Counted from the stretch's first letter, positions 42,406-52,177 are shown. The stretch: DNA of 64,000 nucleotides from Mesobacillus persicus (GCF_900109925.1 NZ_FOBW01000014.1:1-64000); one strand, 5' to 3'. The notes: a model not told the origin generated them from the letters alone. Program-made: numbers and translations.

Positions 42406-43720
42406 TGCTGAAGCCTACCCAGATGGCTTTTAGCCAGGTCATAGGTGATTCTCGTTTGATTAGGCTGGGGTTTATTCTTAGGAAATCGAGCCGGGTGATG
42501 AATGGATGATCTGGGCGTTTGACTTGGTTTGGGTTGGTGATGATGGTTTCGCCTTGTTCTAGTCCTTCGACGATTTCTACTTTGCCGTTGACTTCGAGGC
42601 CCATTTTAATTGGTCGGCGCTCGATTTTGCCGGTTCGTGGTAACACATAGACATAGCTGCCTTTTTTGATTTGCTCTTCTGATAGGGTTAAGGCATTTAC
42701 GGCTTTGTTTGTGACGATGGTAATGTTGACACGGGTGCCGTGGGCGAGTTTCGTATCTGGGTGACGACTTTCTGACGGATGGATGGGTCTTATCTCGGCG
42801 GTATTGTCTCCGTCATCGAAGGTGGACTCTGACGCTTCATCCTCCGCCATACCGCTGCTGTCCAATTCAATTTCAAAGGCGAACTCGCTTTCCTTCTCAA
42901 CGTCTGGCTCATCTTCGGAATGGTTAGCGATGGTCGCCAGCTTGCCTGCGAGCTTGTCGCTCAGTAGATCCGATGTGATATATGCCTCCATCCCCTCTTC
43001 CACCTTCGCTAAGTCGGTTTCTAGGAACGTCCCACGAATCTTCGGGGAATCTGAGATGATCGTCATGATCGGATTTTCAAGGTCATAATTGATGTCTTTA
43101 ACCGTGCCTGTGACCTCGCTTCGGACATCAAGCTCGCTGGTGTCGCTGAGGGTTGCTAGACTGTCCTCATAGATTTCGATATCTGCTTCGAGTTGCCGGA
43201 TTTCCCGTTCATTATCGTAAATTTCTTTTGCAAGCGTCACTTCGACGAGGGTTTCCGACTGGATCCCAGTGGGCAAGCCGTCTCCACTGACGGGGATGCT
43301 TTCCGTTGCTGTTGAGGCGGAAACGGTCTGTAGATATTCTAATTGGTCGATTTGGTCTTCGATTAATGCGACTTCGCGGTTTAGCTGGCTAATTTCGGTT
43401 TGAAGCCGCTCGCGGTCGATGGGAGCCTGTGCGGACAGATACTCATAGAGCTCCGTACCGACTGTGACTGGATCGCCTTTTTTTACAAGGAACTGCTGAA
43501 AGCCGCCCTGCTCACTAGTAAAATAGACCGGATGTTCCTCGGCAGGGATGACGACCCCGGCTGTTTTTAGCGTTTCGGTCAGGGTCTCGGTTGTCGCCTC
43601 GTTCCATGAGGTGATAAATGAAGTTCGATCGACCTTGCTATCTTTGTGAAGGGTCAGGAACACGTTTCCGCTGATCAACAGCGCCCCTGCCACCGCGAGA
43701 ATGATGGTTCTTTTTTTCAT
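42398..43720 (-). CDS. HlyD/YknX-like membrane-fusion (efflux adaptor) protein
   Basis: 440 residues. N-terminal anchor (IILAVAGALLISGNVFLTL), a split biotinyl-lipoyl domain (FLVKKGDPVTVGTELYEYL), a coiled-coil hairpin (ERLQTEISQLNREVALIEDQ), a beta-barrel domain and a C-terminal VEIVEGLEQGETIITNP. It sits 18 bp after a YIP1-type membrane protein, the YknW-YknX order. No ATPase/permease (YknY/Z) follows, so it may serve an unlinked transporter. Confidence 0.85.
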   Translation of the reverse strand: MKKRTIILAVAGALLISGNVFLTLHKDSKVDRTSFITSWNEATTETLTETLKTAGVVIPAEEHPVYFTSEQGGFQQFLVKKGDPVTVGTELYEYLSAQAPIDRERLQTEISQLNREVALIEDQIDQLEYLQTVSASTATESIPVSGDGLPTGIQSETLVEVTLAKEIYDNEREIRQLEADIEIYEDSLATLSDTSELDVRSEVTGTVKDINYDLENPIMTIISDSPKIRGTFLETDLAKVEEGMEAYITSDLLSDKLAGKLATIANHSEDEPDVEKESEFAFEIELDSSGMAEDEASESTFDDGDNTAEIRPIHPSESRHPDTKLAHGTRVNITIVTNKAVNALTLSEEQIKKGSYVYVLPRTGKIERRPIKMGLEVNGKVEIVEGLEQGETIITNPNQVKRPDHPFITRLDFLRINPSLIKRESPMTWLKAIWVGFSKQ

Positions 43721-43738
43721 CTAAAATCACCTACCCGC

Positions 43739-44401
43739 TTATATGATTTTCTCAAACTGGATAAATGAAAACATCGCCGACATCAGCCATAACATGAGGT
43801 TAAGCCCGAGCACTAATGCTAGTACGACCACGCGGGATTTCCCGGTTAGAGCGCGGACATACATGTATTGAATTGAGATGGCCCATAGTTTGAAAAGCGT
43901 AATGCCGGCGAAAAAGTAGATTAAGAATCGATTATTGGTTAACGATTGTGCAATGGGTCCAAGTGAGAACGGCGATGAGATTTCCGGAATGCCAAGCGTC
44001 AAGCCGATGGGAATCATGATCGCTTTTTCCAGGAGAAGAATGAACAACACAAGCATCTGCATAACGATATAGCGATTCAGTTCCGTGTCGGTCATGCTCC
44101 AGAACCAAAAGGATGAAAAATAAAGAATCCCTGCTCCATAAAAAAGGCCCCACACCACTTGTCCGCTGACGAATAAAGCTTTTTGTATTTGGAATTCTTC
44201 GGATGACATCGTCAGAAATTTCTTCGCTAAATATTCTGAACCCATGCCGAAATAACCACCTAGTCCAAATACCAAGCCGCTGATCAAAATGAAGAGGATG
44301 GAATGCTTCCATACCTTCCCCACGGTTTCCGTCGTTCGGAGTTCGTACATAAAATAATTAGGATGGCGCAACCCGCGCATCAGGCGAATTTGAAACATCA
44401 T
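43739..44401 (-). CDS. YIP1-family membrane protein, YknW-like
   Basis: 220 residues from ATG 44401, which has GGAGGGAG 7 bases upstream; the longer frame lacks an RBS. FQIRLMRGLRHPNYFMYELR leads into five helices. YknW of B. subtilis, same family, assembles the YknXYZ transporter that protects against the SdpC toxin. The gene pair here would be a two-component remnant or variant. Confidence 0.75.
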   Translation of the reverse strand: MMFQIRLMRGLRHPNYFMYELRTTETVGKVWKHSILFILISGLVFGLGGYFGMGSEYLAKKFLTMSSEEFQIQKALFVSGQVVWGLFYGAGILYFSSFWFWSMTDTELNRYIVMQMLVLFILLLEKAIMIPIGLTLGIPEISSPFSLGPIAQSLTNNRFLIYFFAGITLFKLWAISIQYMYVRALTGKSRVVVLALVLGLNLMLWLMSAMFSFIQFEKII

Positions 44402-44632
44402 TTTGTGACTCCCTCCATCATGCTGGATTGTAGGTGGGTGGATCTTTCGGTAATTGGTCTTGGTTCTTGTTTTGGAAGGCCCAGATGTACGTTTGTTTGC
44501 AAGGATTTTTTGTGAAGATATATACAATAACTATTCTTTTTCAACGAGCCGAAATCCTCTATTAATTTGAAATCACCCAAGGACTCCTCTTGCGACCAAT
44601 AATAGGTTATAATAAAGAAATATGGTTTTTTG

Positions 44633-44680
44633 GAAGCTTGGGGACGGTTCTTTTGCTTCGGAAGCAAAAGAACCGTCCCC
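44633..44680. repeat. Family-1 hairpin repeat (copy g), abutting an RBS
   Basis: AAGCTTGGGGACGGTTCTTTTGCTTC with its reverse complement; the right arm ends at CCCC and the next bases AAAGGAGG are the RBS of the SWIM-protein gene. Confidence 0.9.
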
Positions 44681-44695
44681 AAAGGAGGAATGAAG

Positions 44696-46333
44696 GTGGC
44701 GATGGTCCCAGAGTTACAGGTTCCGAAGTTGAAGGAGGCGGCGAATGATCTGAAGCGGCTGCTTCGAGCGGAATCTGAGGAAGATTCAAAGGTCGTCCAA
44801 AAAGGTCTGATGCTGTATCGGCAGGGTCTTGTCCATCATTTAAAGTTTGTTGGTGGGTCGATTTGGGCGACGATTCAAGATGTGACGCCGGTCCGGGTGT
44901 ATGTCAGTCTTGCTGATCCCAATGATAGCACCTGTACTTGCCCTGCCTTCGGGTTTTGCCGTCACCGGATGGCTGCGTTTTTCCATGCTTATGATCAGGT
45001 GGCGAGTGTGGCTGATTGGGTTGAAGACTGGCGCAAACCGGCGAAGGAAAGCGAACAGGCGGAAAAATGGGGCATGAACAAGGCGAAGGATCTCATTAAA
45101 GGACGCCAAGATGACGCGTTTAATTACAAACGTTGGATTTCAGAGTTCCAGCATAGCTTTGAGGAGATTGTCCTTGGGCAAGGAAAGCCGACGCCTTATG
45201 TGATTGCTAGTCTGTTTCACGGCTATATGCGACAGCTGCGGGCAACTGCCCCTATTCACCAAGAATGGAAAGCACTGTATGAATTGGTTGGGAATCTTTA
45301 TGCCTTTAAGCAGCTCACGGTGATGAGTGAGAATCTTGGACATTCTAGCGAAACGGTTGACCGTTATTATCGCTATTTATTTGATACGATCGAAGAAGAT
45401 ATTGAAGACTTGATTGCTTCGTTATCGGTCCATTCGTTGCCGTTTGACTTTGATCCTTTTATGGAAGAATTGAAGAATGAGACGGCGGAATTGATTGAAA
45501 CCGAAGATCAGTTTAATTTTGAACGAGTGAATCTGTACCGAATGTTTTGGAGCAATCTATTGAAAAAGGCAAGTTGGCGTGATGAGGAACGTGAGCGGCT
45601 TGAGAAATTTGGCGATGGGAAACGAACCCAGGCTGAGGACATTGCGCTGGCTCACCAGTACTTTTTGGCACGCCGGGATAAGGATACGCTTGAGCGGCTG
45701 AAGCAGCTCGGGCTACATACGCTTCCGTTTATGTTTTATTGGATTGAAGAGCTGACAAGTCAAGGGGACATGCCCCGGGCTGGCGATTTCATTGAGTTTT
45801 TGACCCAGCATGTGCGTACCGCGCTTGATCGAATGGACAACCGGCACGAGGCTCGCGATTTTACTCGCTATGCGCTGCGCAATGCCAAGCCTTATTTTCG
45901 GTCAGGTGGTCGGGAGGATTTGTATGAGAAGCTGTTGTCGCAGACACTTCCCTATAGCTTTATTGAATATGAAGACTTCTTATTTGCCAAGGGACATTAT
46001 GATAAATGGGGCGAGCTGTTTACCTATGCCAATTTTGAGTCCTTGTCGGTCCCAAATGACAAGTTGAAGATTGTTCAGAAGGATAACCCCGTTGTACTGC
46101 TACCGATTCTTCATCAGGCTGTCGATGGGCTGATTGCTCAAAAGAACCGGTCTAGCTATAAACAAGCCGTCCGATTATTGAAAAAACTGCGGACGATTTA
46201 TAAAAAATTAAAGCGCGTTCCCGAATGGGAAACGTTTTTCAAGAAACTCCTCGACCGCAACAAACGCCTCCGCGCCTTCCACGCCGAATGTGAGCGTGCC
46301 AAGCTGATTGAGCCGAAGGTGGTAGAGGAATAA
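44696..46333 (+). CDS. ywqB: SWIM zinc-finger protein (YwqB-like)
   Basis: 545 residues from GTG 44696, placed 8 bases after AAAGGAGG; upstream codons lie within the hairpin repeat. The SWIM motif CTCPAFGFCRH (CxCx6CxH) is at about 76-86. The rest is helical, with many Arg/Glu. SWIM proteins pair with SNF2 helicases, as here (ywqB-ywqA in B. subtilis). Likely a DNA-binding or regulatory partner of the helicase; the process served is not established. Confidence 0.88.
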   Translation: MAMVPELQVPKLKEAANDLKRLLRAESEEDSKVVQKGLMLYRQGLVHHLKFVGGSIWATIQDVTPVRVYVSLADPNDSTCTCPAFGFCRHRMAAFFHAYDQVASVADWVEDWRKPAKESEQAEKWGMNKAKDLIKGRQDDAFNYKRWISEFQHSFEEIVLGQGKPTPYVIASLFHGYMRQLRATAPIHQEWKALYELVGNLYAFKQLTVMSENLGHSSETVDRYYRYLFDTIEEDIEDLIASLSVHSLPFDFDPFMEELKNETAELIETEDQFNFERVNLYRMFWSNLLKKASWRDEERERLEKFGDGKRTQAEDIALAHQYFLARRDKDTLERLKQLGLHTLPFMFYWIEELTSQGDMPRAGDFIEFLTQHVRTALDRMDNRHEARDFTRYALRNAKPYFRSGGREDLYEKLLSQTLPYSFIEYEDFLFAKGHYDKWGELFTYANFESLSVPNDKLKIVQKDNPVVLLPILHQAVDGLIAQKNRSSYKQAVRLLKKLRTIYKKLKRVPEWETFFKKLLDRNKRLRAFHAECERAKLIEPKVVEE

Positions 46334-46353
46334 ACTGGGTGGAGCGGCGGCGG

Positions 46354-46417
46354 TGGCACCATCCAGGAAAATGGATATTTTGTTTGACTGGAAATCTGCT
46401 GGATGGTGCCTGGCACC
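46354..46417. repeat. Family-2 repeat (copy a) with extended inverted repeat
   Basis: GGCACCATCCAG (46354-46366) and CTGGATGGTGCC (46399-46410) pair; the right arm carries the GGTGCC-TGGCACC core. Sits between ywqB and ywqA and may modulate their joint transcript. Confidence 0.8.
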
Positions 46418-46464
46418 TACCAAAGTTTTACCAACTTGAACAAGTGTAGAAAGGGGCGGCTGGG

Positions 46465-49383
46465 ATGCTGCAGATGAAGATGATTTCGATTCAGATGAAG
46501 CCGCTGGCGGACGGGAGGTTTTTCCTGTATGCGCTGAATCCGGATGGGCATTGGCTCGATCTTTCGGATTGGCGGCACCTGCTTTTTAACCGTCATAAGG
46601 AGAGCTATTACGGGACGATGCTTGAGAGCGCGACTGAGGACGGAATTAATGGGGTTGTCATCAGCAGTTGGCAGCTTGTCACCTTGTTCGCTGAGGAAGG
46701 CTTCAACCGGATTGTTGACTGGGAATGGGACGAACTCTCCCACCTCTGCCTCGCCTCGGCCCATGCCGTCTACGATGCGATTCTTGAGAAAGATTGGCAT
46801 CCGGATTTTCGGATGTTGGATCACGCTGGGGACCTCGAAGGTGACGATGCCTCCCCTACTTCTGGGACGGCGGCGGCTCCGATTACTGAATCCGGCTCGT
46901 TCCGCTGGGCCCTCCCTGAACAGGTCAAAGACGAGTTCGGCGATAATTTTTGGGAGGATGTCATCCACCAGGACGGGCAAGATTGGCAGGTAGAAAGGTT
47001 TATTTCCGACCTATTCCACTACGCACTGGATGCTTATTTTGATGAAAATGAAACTCTGAAATATTTGCTTGGCGAGAAACTCGAACTGTTGCGGAACAAC
47101 CAGCTTTCCGGTCGCGAGCTTGCCGCTTATTTCGATGAGGCGCGCTGGTTAGAGTGGCTTGGTATAAAAGAAAATCCCGCACCGTTTTCGATTGGCCTGC
47201 GCTTGGAAGAGCCGGAGGATGGTGAAGGCGATTGGCAGCTCGGCTTATTCCTGCGCGGTCATAAAAATGGAATGGTCATTGAGGCGAACAACTACGCCGA
47301 TTATCCAGCCAACTGGGATGGATTCCACGACAAGGTTGATGCCGAGGAACAACGCTTAGCGAAGGTGTTTCCATGGCTAGCGGAGGAAGGCGAGCGTGGC
47401 GGCGATGACGTTCGTCTCAAATCAGCGTTATCCGAAGAGGATGCATGGCAATTTTTAACCGAAACGAGCGAGACCTTGATTGCGCTTGGAATTGAGATCC
47501 TCCTGCCGTCTTGGTGGGAAGCGATTAAAACATCGCACCTAAAAGTAAAGGCGCGCCTGAAGAGTCAAGGTGGCTACCGTCGTTCATTTGTTGGGCTCAA
47601 TGCGTTGCTTGATTATGACTGGCGCTTCTCGATGAATGGCGTTGACCTTACCGAGGACGAATTCCAAAACCTCGTCAATGAAAAACGTCGCCTTGTGTTT
47701 GTCCGCGGAAAATGGATTAAGCTTGACCATGGGTTTATTCGCCAGATTCAGGATTTGATGAAAAAGGCCGATAAAGAAGGCTTACATATACGTGACCTGT
47801 TGCAACAAGAATTGAACGAGGAAACCGATGAGCCGTCTGAGCAGCTTGATGACCCGCGGGCGTTTGCTAAAATTCAGATTGAATTGAATCGCCATTGGAA
47901 GCAGATGATGAAGCAACTATCGGAAACAAAGGAAATTCCTGACCAGCCCGTGCCTGCTGGTTTGCAAGGCGAGCTACGTCCTTATCAAAAACTCGGGATG
48001 AACTGGCTGTTATTTTTACGGAAATATGGATTTGGCGCGGTGTTAGCCGATGATATGGGGCTTGGGAAAACGATTCAGCTTATCTCCTACCTGCTTTCGG
48101 TAAAAGAACAGGAGTCTAGGAGCGGACCTGCCTTGATCATCTGTCCGACGTCTGTGCTTGGGAACTGGCAGAAGGAAATCGAACGGTTTGCCCCTGGGAC
48201 GGATGTGATGCTTCATTACGGATCCACTCGCCTTAAGGGTGAGGAATTGCTTGAGCGGACGAAGCAGGCGGATATTGTGCTTACCTCTTATGGGCTGACG
48301 CATCTCGATTCCGAGGAACTGGAGCCGGTTGAGTGGAGTGCAGTGGCGATTGATGAGGCGCAGAATATCAAGAACGCCGATACGAAGCAATCACGGGCAG
48401 TCCGGAAGTTAAAGGGTCTTCATCATATTGCTCTGACAGGGACACCGATGGAAAACCGCTTATCTGAGTTGTGGTCAATTTTTGATTTTACCAATCGTGG
48501 GTATCTTGGCAGTGCAGGTCAGTTCCAGAAGAGGTTCATTGTGCCGATTGAAAAAGATGGCGAGTCCGAGCCCATCCGTCAGCTTCAGGGCTTGATTCGG
48601 CCGTTCTTATTGCGGCGGACGAAGAAGGATGAAGACGTTGCCTTGAACCTGCCGGATAAAATTGAGCAGAAGGAATATTGTCCGCTGACTGCTGAGCAGG
48701 CTTCGCTTTATGAGCAGCTTGTCAAAGATACGTTTGGCGAGATTGAAAAGCTGTCAGGGTTTGAGCGCAAAGGCTTGATCTTGCAGATGCTCGGGCGCTT
48801 GAAGCAGCTTTGTAACCACCCTGCGCTTTATTTGAAAGAAGAGCAGCCGACGAGTCTCGTGGCACGTTCCGCGAAAATGGAAAAGCTGATGGATTTGGTT
48901 GGCGCGGTGCGTGAGCAGGATGAAAGCTGTTTGATTTTTACCCAGTATATTGGCATGGGTGAAATGATTCGCAAGGTGCTGCAGGAGGAGTTTGGCGTTG
49001 ATGTGCCATTTTTACATGGGAGCTTGCCGAAAGCGAAGCGCGACCAGTTAATTGATCAGTTCCAGAATCGCGAATTTCCGTTCTTCTTGCTGTCCTTGAA
49101 GGCGGGTGGAACAGGGCTGAACTTGACGGCAGCGAACCACGTTATCCATTATGACCGTTGGTGGAACCCGGCGGTTGAGAACCAAGCGACCGATAGAGCG
49201 TACAGGATTGGGCAAGACCGCTTTGTTCACGTTCATAAATTGATCGCCACTGGTACATTAGAAGAGAAAATCGATGCGATGCTCGAGAAAAAGCAAAACC
49301 TCAACGACCAAATCATCCAAAGCGACAGCTGGATGACCGAACTATCCACCGACGAACTTCAAGAGCTCGTGCGGTTGGGGTAG
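46465..49383 (+). CDS. ywqA: SNF2-family DNA-dependent ATPase/helicase (YwqA-like)
   Basis: 972 residues. N-terminal half (1-480) is the bacterial SNF2-associated region. The ATPase has motif I ADDMGLGKTIQLI, motif II DEAQNIKN, motif III LTGTPMENR, and motif VI NQATDRAYRIGQ. RBS GGGGCGG 6 bases before ATG. It probably remodels or translocates on DNA during repair or transcription, with the SWIM protein upstream as partner. Confidence 0.93.
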   Translation: MLQMKMISIQMKPLADGRFFLYALNPDGHWLDLSDWRHLLFNRHKESYYGTMLESATEDGINGVVISSWQLVTLFAEEGFNRIVDWEWDELSHLCLASAHAVYDAILEKDWHPDFRMLDHAGDLEGDDASPTSGTAAAPITESGSFRWALPEQVKDEFGDNFWEDVIHQDGQDWQVERFISDLFHYALDAYFDENETLKYLLGEKLELLRNNQLSGRELAAYFDEARWLEWLGIKENPAPFSIGLRLEEPEDGEGDWQLGLFLRGHKNGMVIEANNYADYPANWDGFHDKVDAEEQRLAKVFPWLAEEGERGGDDVRLKSALSEEDAWQFLTETSETLIALGIEILLPSWWEAIKTSHLKVKARLKSQGGYRRSFVGLNALLDYDWRFSMNGVDLTEDEFQNLVNEKRRLVFVRGKWIKLDHGFIRQIQDLMKKADKEGLHIRDLLQQELNEETDEPSEQLDDPRAFAKIQIELNRHWKQMMKQLSETKEIPDQPVPAGLQGELRPYQKLGMNWLLFLRKYGFGAVLADDMGLGKTIQLISYLLSVKEQESRSGPALIICPTSVLGNWQKEIERFAPGTDVMLHYGSTRLKGEELLERTKQADIVLTSYGLTHLDSEELEPVEWSAVAIDEAQNIKNADTKQSRAVRKLKGLHHIALTGTPMENRLSELWSIFDFTNRGYLGSAGQFQKRFIVPIEKDGESEPIRQLQGLIRPFLLRRTKKDEDVALNLPDKIEQKEYCPLTAEQASLYEQLVKDTFGEIEKLSGFERKGLILQMLGRLKQLCNHPALYLKEEQPTSLVARSAKMEKLMDLVGAVREQDESCLIFTQYIGMGEMIRKVLQEEFGVDVPFLHGSLPKAKRDQLIDQFQNREFPFFLLSLKAGGTGLNLTAANHVIHYDRWWNPAVENQATDRAYRIGQDRFVHVHKLIATGTLEEKIDAMLEKKQNLNDQIIQSDSWMTELSTDELQELVRLG

Positions 49384-49419
49384 GACTGGTTGTTGTGAAA
49401 TTTTGAATGGGAAAACTTT

Positions 49420-49440
49420 GGATGGTGCCAGGCACCATCC
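49420..49440. repeat. Family-2 repeat (copy b)
   Basis: GGATGGTGCCAGGCACCATC, with one more base completing a near-perfect 21-bp palindrome. Confidence 0.85.
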
Positions 49441-49450
49441 AGGGAATTGG

Positions 49451-49492
49451 AAAAAACGGGTCCACCTTTTACTAGAGGTGGGCCCGTTTTTT
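49451..49492. terminator. Strong bidirectional terminator after ywqA
   Basis: AAAAAACGGGTCCACCT ... AGGTGGGCCCGTTTTTT with an 8-base loop, between convergent genes. Confidence 0.92.
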
Positions 49493-49503
49493 GTGTGATG
49501 TTA

Positions 49504-50217
49504 TTACAAACTATCAATGAGTAAATAAACACTTGTGAATAGGAGGATGAGGTAGGTAAATATTCGGAAGAGGTGTTGGTTGATCTTTTTAAATAGGAAT
49601 TGCCCGAGTATGAGACCTAGTAAGACTAGTGGGAGTGCCTGTGCGCTAGAGATCCAAATGGTTGTATTTGTTCCGACGAAAATGACTTGTATGACTAGAC
49701 TTACAAGGTAGATGAACAAATAAAAGGCTAGTGTCGTCGCTCTTAATCTCTCCTTTTGAGTATCTGTCCCTGAGAAATATAATAATAGCGGTGGTCCGGG
49801 CATGCCGATACTGGTGGTGAGTGCCCCTGAGAATGCACCTACTAATAGATCCCTCCCCTTGCTCTGCTGGATTCGAAATTTAAATACTAGCATTATTGTT
49901 AGTGCTAGGATAACCAGGCTAATCCCTAATTTTAGGGTCGTAATATTGATGAACAAGAAAATGAGGATTCCTACTGGTAGGCCTGGAATACTTCCAAACA
50001 CAAATCTTCTAAGGACTCCAAAGTCCACTTCCTTCTTGATTTTCGATAGCAACGCACACGAAATGACTAGTGATAAGATCAAATTGATTTGAATTGCTTC
50101 GGCTGGCTCAAAGAGGAGAAGGAGAAAGGGCGTCGCTAGTATTGAAAAGCCAAACCCTGTGCTCGTTTGGAGGGCGGAAGCGATTAGGATAATGCACGTA
50201 AATAGGATTATCTCCAT
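49504..50217 (-). CDS. TauE/SafE-type sulfite/organosulfur exporter
   Basis: 237 residues with eight hydrophobic helices in two similar halves; STGFGFSILATPFLLLLFEP and GAFSGALTTSIGMPGPPLLL are the internal-repeat signatures. RBS AGGGGATGA. Anion exporter of unknown substrate. Confidence 0.82.
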   Translation of the reverse strand: MEIILFTCIILIASALQTSTGFGFSILATPFLLLLFEPAEAIQINLILSLVISCALLSKIKKEVDFGVLRRFVFGSIPGLPVGILIFLFINITTLKLGISLVILALTIMLVFKFRIQQSKGRDLLVGAFSGALTTSIGMPGPPLLLYFSGTDTQKERLRATTLAFYLFIYLVSLVIQVIFVGTNTTIWISSAQALPLVLLGLILGQFLFKKINQHLFRIFTYLILLFTSVYLLIDSL

Positions 50218-50248
50218 TCATCCCCTACCTTATCTTTTTACAATTTTT

Positions 50249-50269
50249 GGAAGGTGCCAGGCACCTTCC
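50249..50269. repeat. Family-2 repeat (copy c)
   Basis: GGAAGGTGCCAGGCACCTTC, a near-perfect 21-bp palindrome touching the end of the next gene. Confidence 0.85.
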
Positions 50270-50270
50270 T

Positions 50271-50948
50271 TTATTTCCCTCTTCGTCTATATAGGTCCAT
50301 TGTTTTGTAACCTTCGGTGAGGACGATTTCCATTTCATTTAGGCGCTTTTCTTGGGTTTCTTTTCGTTTTGCGCTGTATATATAGCGCGCCCAGTCTTTT
50401 TGGTAGCCGGGGGTTAAATCGTTGTAAATCTTTAATACATCCTCATTTTTGCTCCAATATTGTTTAATATCTTGGATATAGTCAATATAATCATCGACTC
50501 GTTGGCTCGGCTTTGAGCTCTTAGTTTTAGTCTTTTTCTCCGGTGTTGCCTTCATGCCGACAACGGTAAAGACATCGTTTAAACTAACCATTCTTGCAAA
50601 CTTTAACTGGCTTCCGTGGACAAATCCGTCCTCATTATAATGCTGGTCATTGTAGATACTGTCTCGTTCTATGTATTCTTCATATTGAGGATTATTCTTC
50701 TTTGGATAAGCAAAGTATAAATAGCCGTTATCCTTCACTAACTGCTTTTCAACGACTTCGTTTAGGGTTTTTGTAAATTCCTCTAGGCGATAAACGAACA
50801 CAAAGACAAGATCATATTTTTCCTCTTTAATCATGTCGTCATATTCTAATGGTTTAAAATCCTCAATATCTTTAGGGATATCGAGAATCAGCTTTGTTGG
50901 GTATTTATTTAGGCTTAATTTTTCAACCACCGTTTTTGTTGGGTTCAT
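50271..50948 (-). CDS. YdeI/OmdA-type protein
   Basis: 225 residues, ATG with AAGGAG 10 bases upstream. The N-terminal half is alpha/beta (YDLVFVFVYRLEEFTKTLNE). The C-terminal part (LTPGYQKDWARYIYSAKRKE) is the YdeI/OmpD-associated domain found in many Bacillus proteins of unknown biochemical role. Single gene. Confidence 0.65.
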   Translation of the reverse strand: MNPTKTVVEKLSLNKYPTKLILDIPKDIEDFKPLEYDDMIKEEKYDLVFVFVYRLEEFTKTLNEVVEKQLVKDNGYLYFAYPKKNNPQYEEYIERDSIYNDQHYNEDGFVHGSQLKFARMVSLNDVFTVVGMKATPEKKTKTKSSKPSQRVDDYIDYIQDIKQYWSKNEDVLKIYNDLTPGYQKDWARYIYSAKRKETQEKRLNEMEIVLTEGYKTMDLYRRRGK

Positions 50949-50980
50949 CTCATAATTGCTCCTTCATCTTAAATTCATTT

Positions 50981-51000
50981 TGGTGCCAGGCACCATCCAG
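50981..51000. repeat. Family-2 repeat (copy d)
   Basis: TGGTGCCAGGCACCATCCAG, between the YdeI-like and desulfhydrase genes. Confidence 0.85.
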
Positions 51001-51011
51001 CTATTTACCAA

Positions 51012-52007
51012 TTACCTAAATAGTTCTGTATTGGCATAGAGGGATGGGGAGCCACCGGAGTGAACGAAAAGTATGTGATCTTTCTTTTTAAAGATGCCTT
51101 TGCGAATTAAGTCCATTAAGCCCGCGACCGCTTTGCCGGTGTAGACAGGGTCTAGTAAGATTCCTTCTGTTTTTGCGACGAGCTGAACAGCTTCAATCAT
51201 TTCTGGTGTTGGTTGGGCGTAACCTGGGCCAACATATTCCTCGAAACAGATGACCGCTTCCCGCTGGACGGGGTTTGGAATCCCTACATGGGCGGATGTT
51301 TCAATTGCAAGCCTAAATACTTTTTCTTCTTGTTCTGGCTTGCCTCTGCTCACGTTTATGCCAATAACGGGGATTTTGCTTTGTAAGCCCTGAAAGCCAG
51401 TGACCAATCCAGCATGCATCCCACCACTCCCACTTACACATACGACTGTACTGAGATTAATATTTTGCTCAAAAGATTGCGCGAGAATTTCTTGAGCACA
51501 AGCAACATACCCTTTTGCACCGATAAAGTTGCTTCCTCCAACCGGAATCGTGTATGGCCGGTGTCCAGCTTCTTTTACCCTCTCTGCAATCTTAAGCATT
51601 TCCTTATTCAGGTCCGTCCCGTGCGGAACGACCTTAATCTCCGCTGCCCCAAGCAGATGATAAAGGAAATAGTTCCCGTTGAAATCGGGGTCCATATTTG
51701 GTGTAACCCCCTCTTCCAAGACAAGAATACACTTCATATCTTCTTTGACTGCTGCTGATAAGGTCAATCGGCAGTGATTCGATTGAATAGCTCCGCTCGT
51801 AATAATCGTATCCGCGCCCTTTTCAAGCGCATCAGCAATCAGGAACTCCAACTTTCTCGTTTTATTTCCCCCTGCCGTTAAACCCAGCTGATCATCGCGT
51901 TTAAAATAAATCGATGGCCCGCCAAGAGCTTTTGAAAAATGCGGTAAATATTCGATTGGTGTATAAGAAGGTGTATACCTTCGCCTTGGAAATTGCGCTA
52001 AATTCAT
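51012..52007 (-). CDS. D-cysteine desulfhydrase / ACC deaminase family PLP enzyme
   Basis: 331 residues. Fold-type II PLP enzyme: FKRDDQLGLTAGGNKTRKLE holds the PLP Lys; SGAIQSNHCR binds the carboxylate; VCVSGSGGMHAGLV is the phosphate loop; LFVHSGGSPSLYA closes. The family contains D-cysteine desulfhydrase and ACC deaminase; residues around SNHCR fit desulfhydrase. It releases sulfide, pyruvate and ammonia from D-Cys. Confidence 0.85.
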   Translation of the reverse strand: MNLAQFPRRRYTPSYTPIEYLPHFSKALGGPSIYFKRDDQLGLTAGGNKTRKLEFLIADALEKGADTIITSGAIQSNHCRLTLSAAVKEDMKCILVLEEGVTPNMDPDFNGNYFLYHLLGAAEIKVVPHGTDLNKEMLKIAERVKEAGHRPYTIPVGGSNFIGAKGYVACAQEILAQSFEQNINLSTVVCVSGSGGMHAGLVTGFQGLQSKIPVIGINVSRGKPEQEEKVFRLAIETSAHVGIPNPVQREAVICFEEYVGPGYAQPTPEMIEAVQLVAKTEGILLDPVYTGKAVAGLMDLIRKGIFKKKDHILFVHSGGSPSLYANTELFR

Positions 52008-52143
52008 GCTATATCCCCTTTGTATATGTACTAATTTGTTGAATCGTTAGTTGTTGTACTTATATGATTTATCAAATTACAGACCGTGCTTTTTTCCCTT
52101 ATTATCAGTATAGCAAAACGAGCTCGTAAGATGGAAAAACTCT

Positions 52144-52164
52144 GGATGGTGCCAGGCACCTCCC
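52144..52164. repeat. Family-2 repeat (copy e)
   Basis: GGATGGTGCCAGGCACCTCC. Confidence 0.85.
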
Positions 52165-52177
52165 AAAAGTTTTCCAT

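Noticed and set aside
46417-46980. 187-codon minus-strand frame opposite ywqA
   Set aside because: Shadow of the SNF2 coding frame; its start lies within the helicase N-terminus and no RBS is present.
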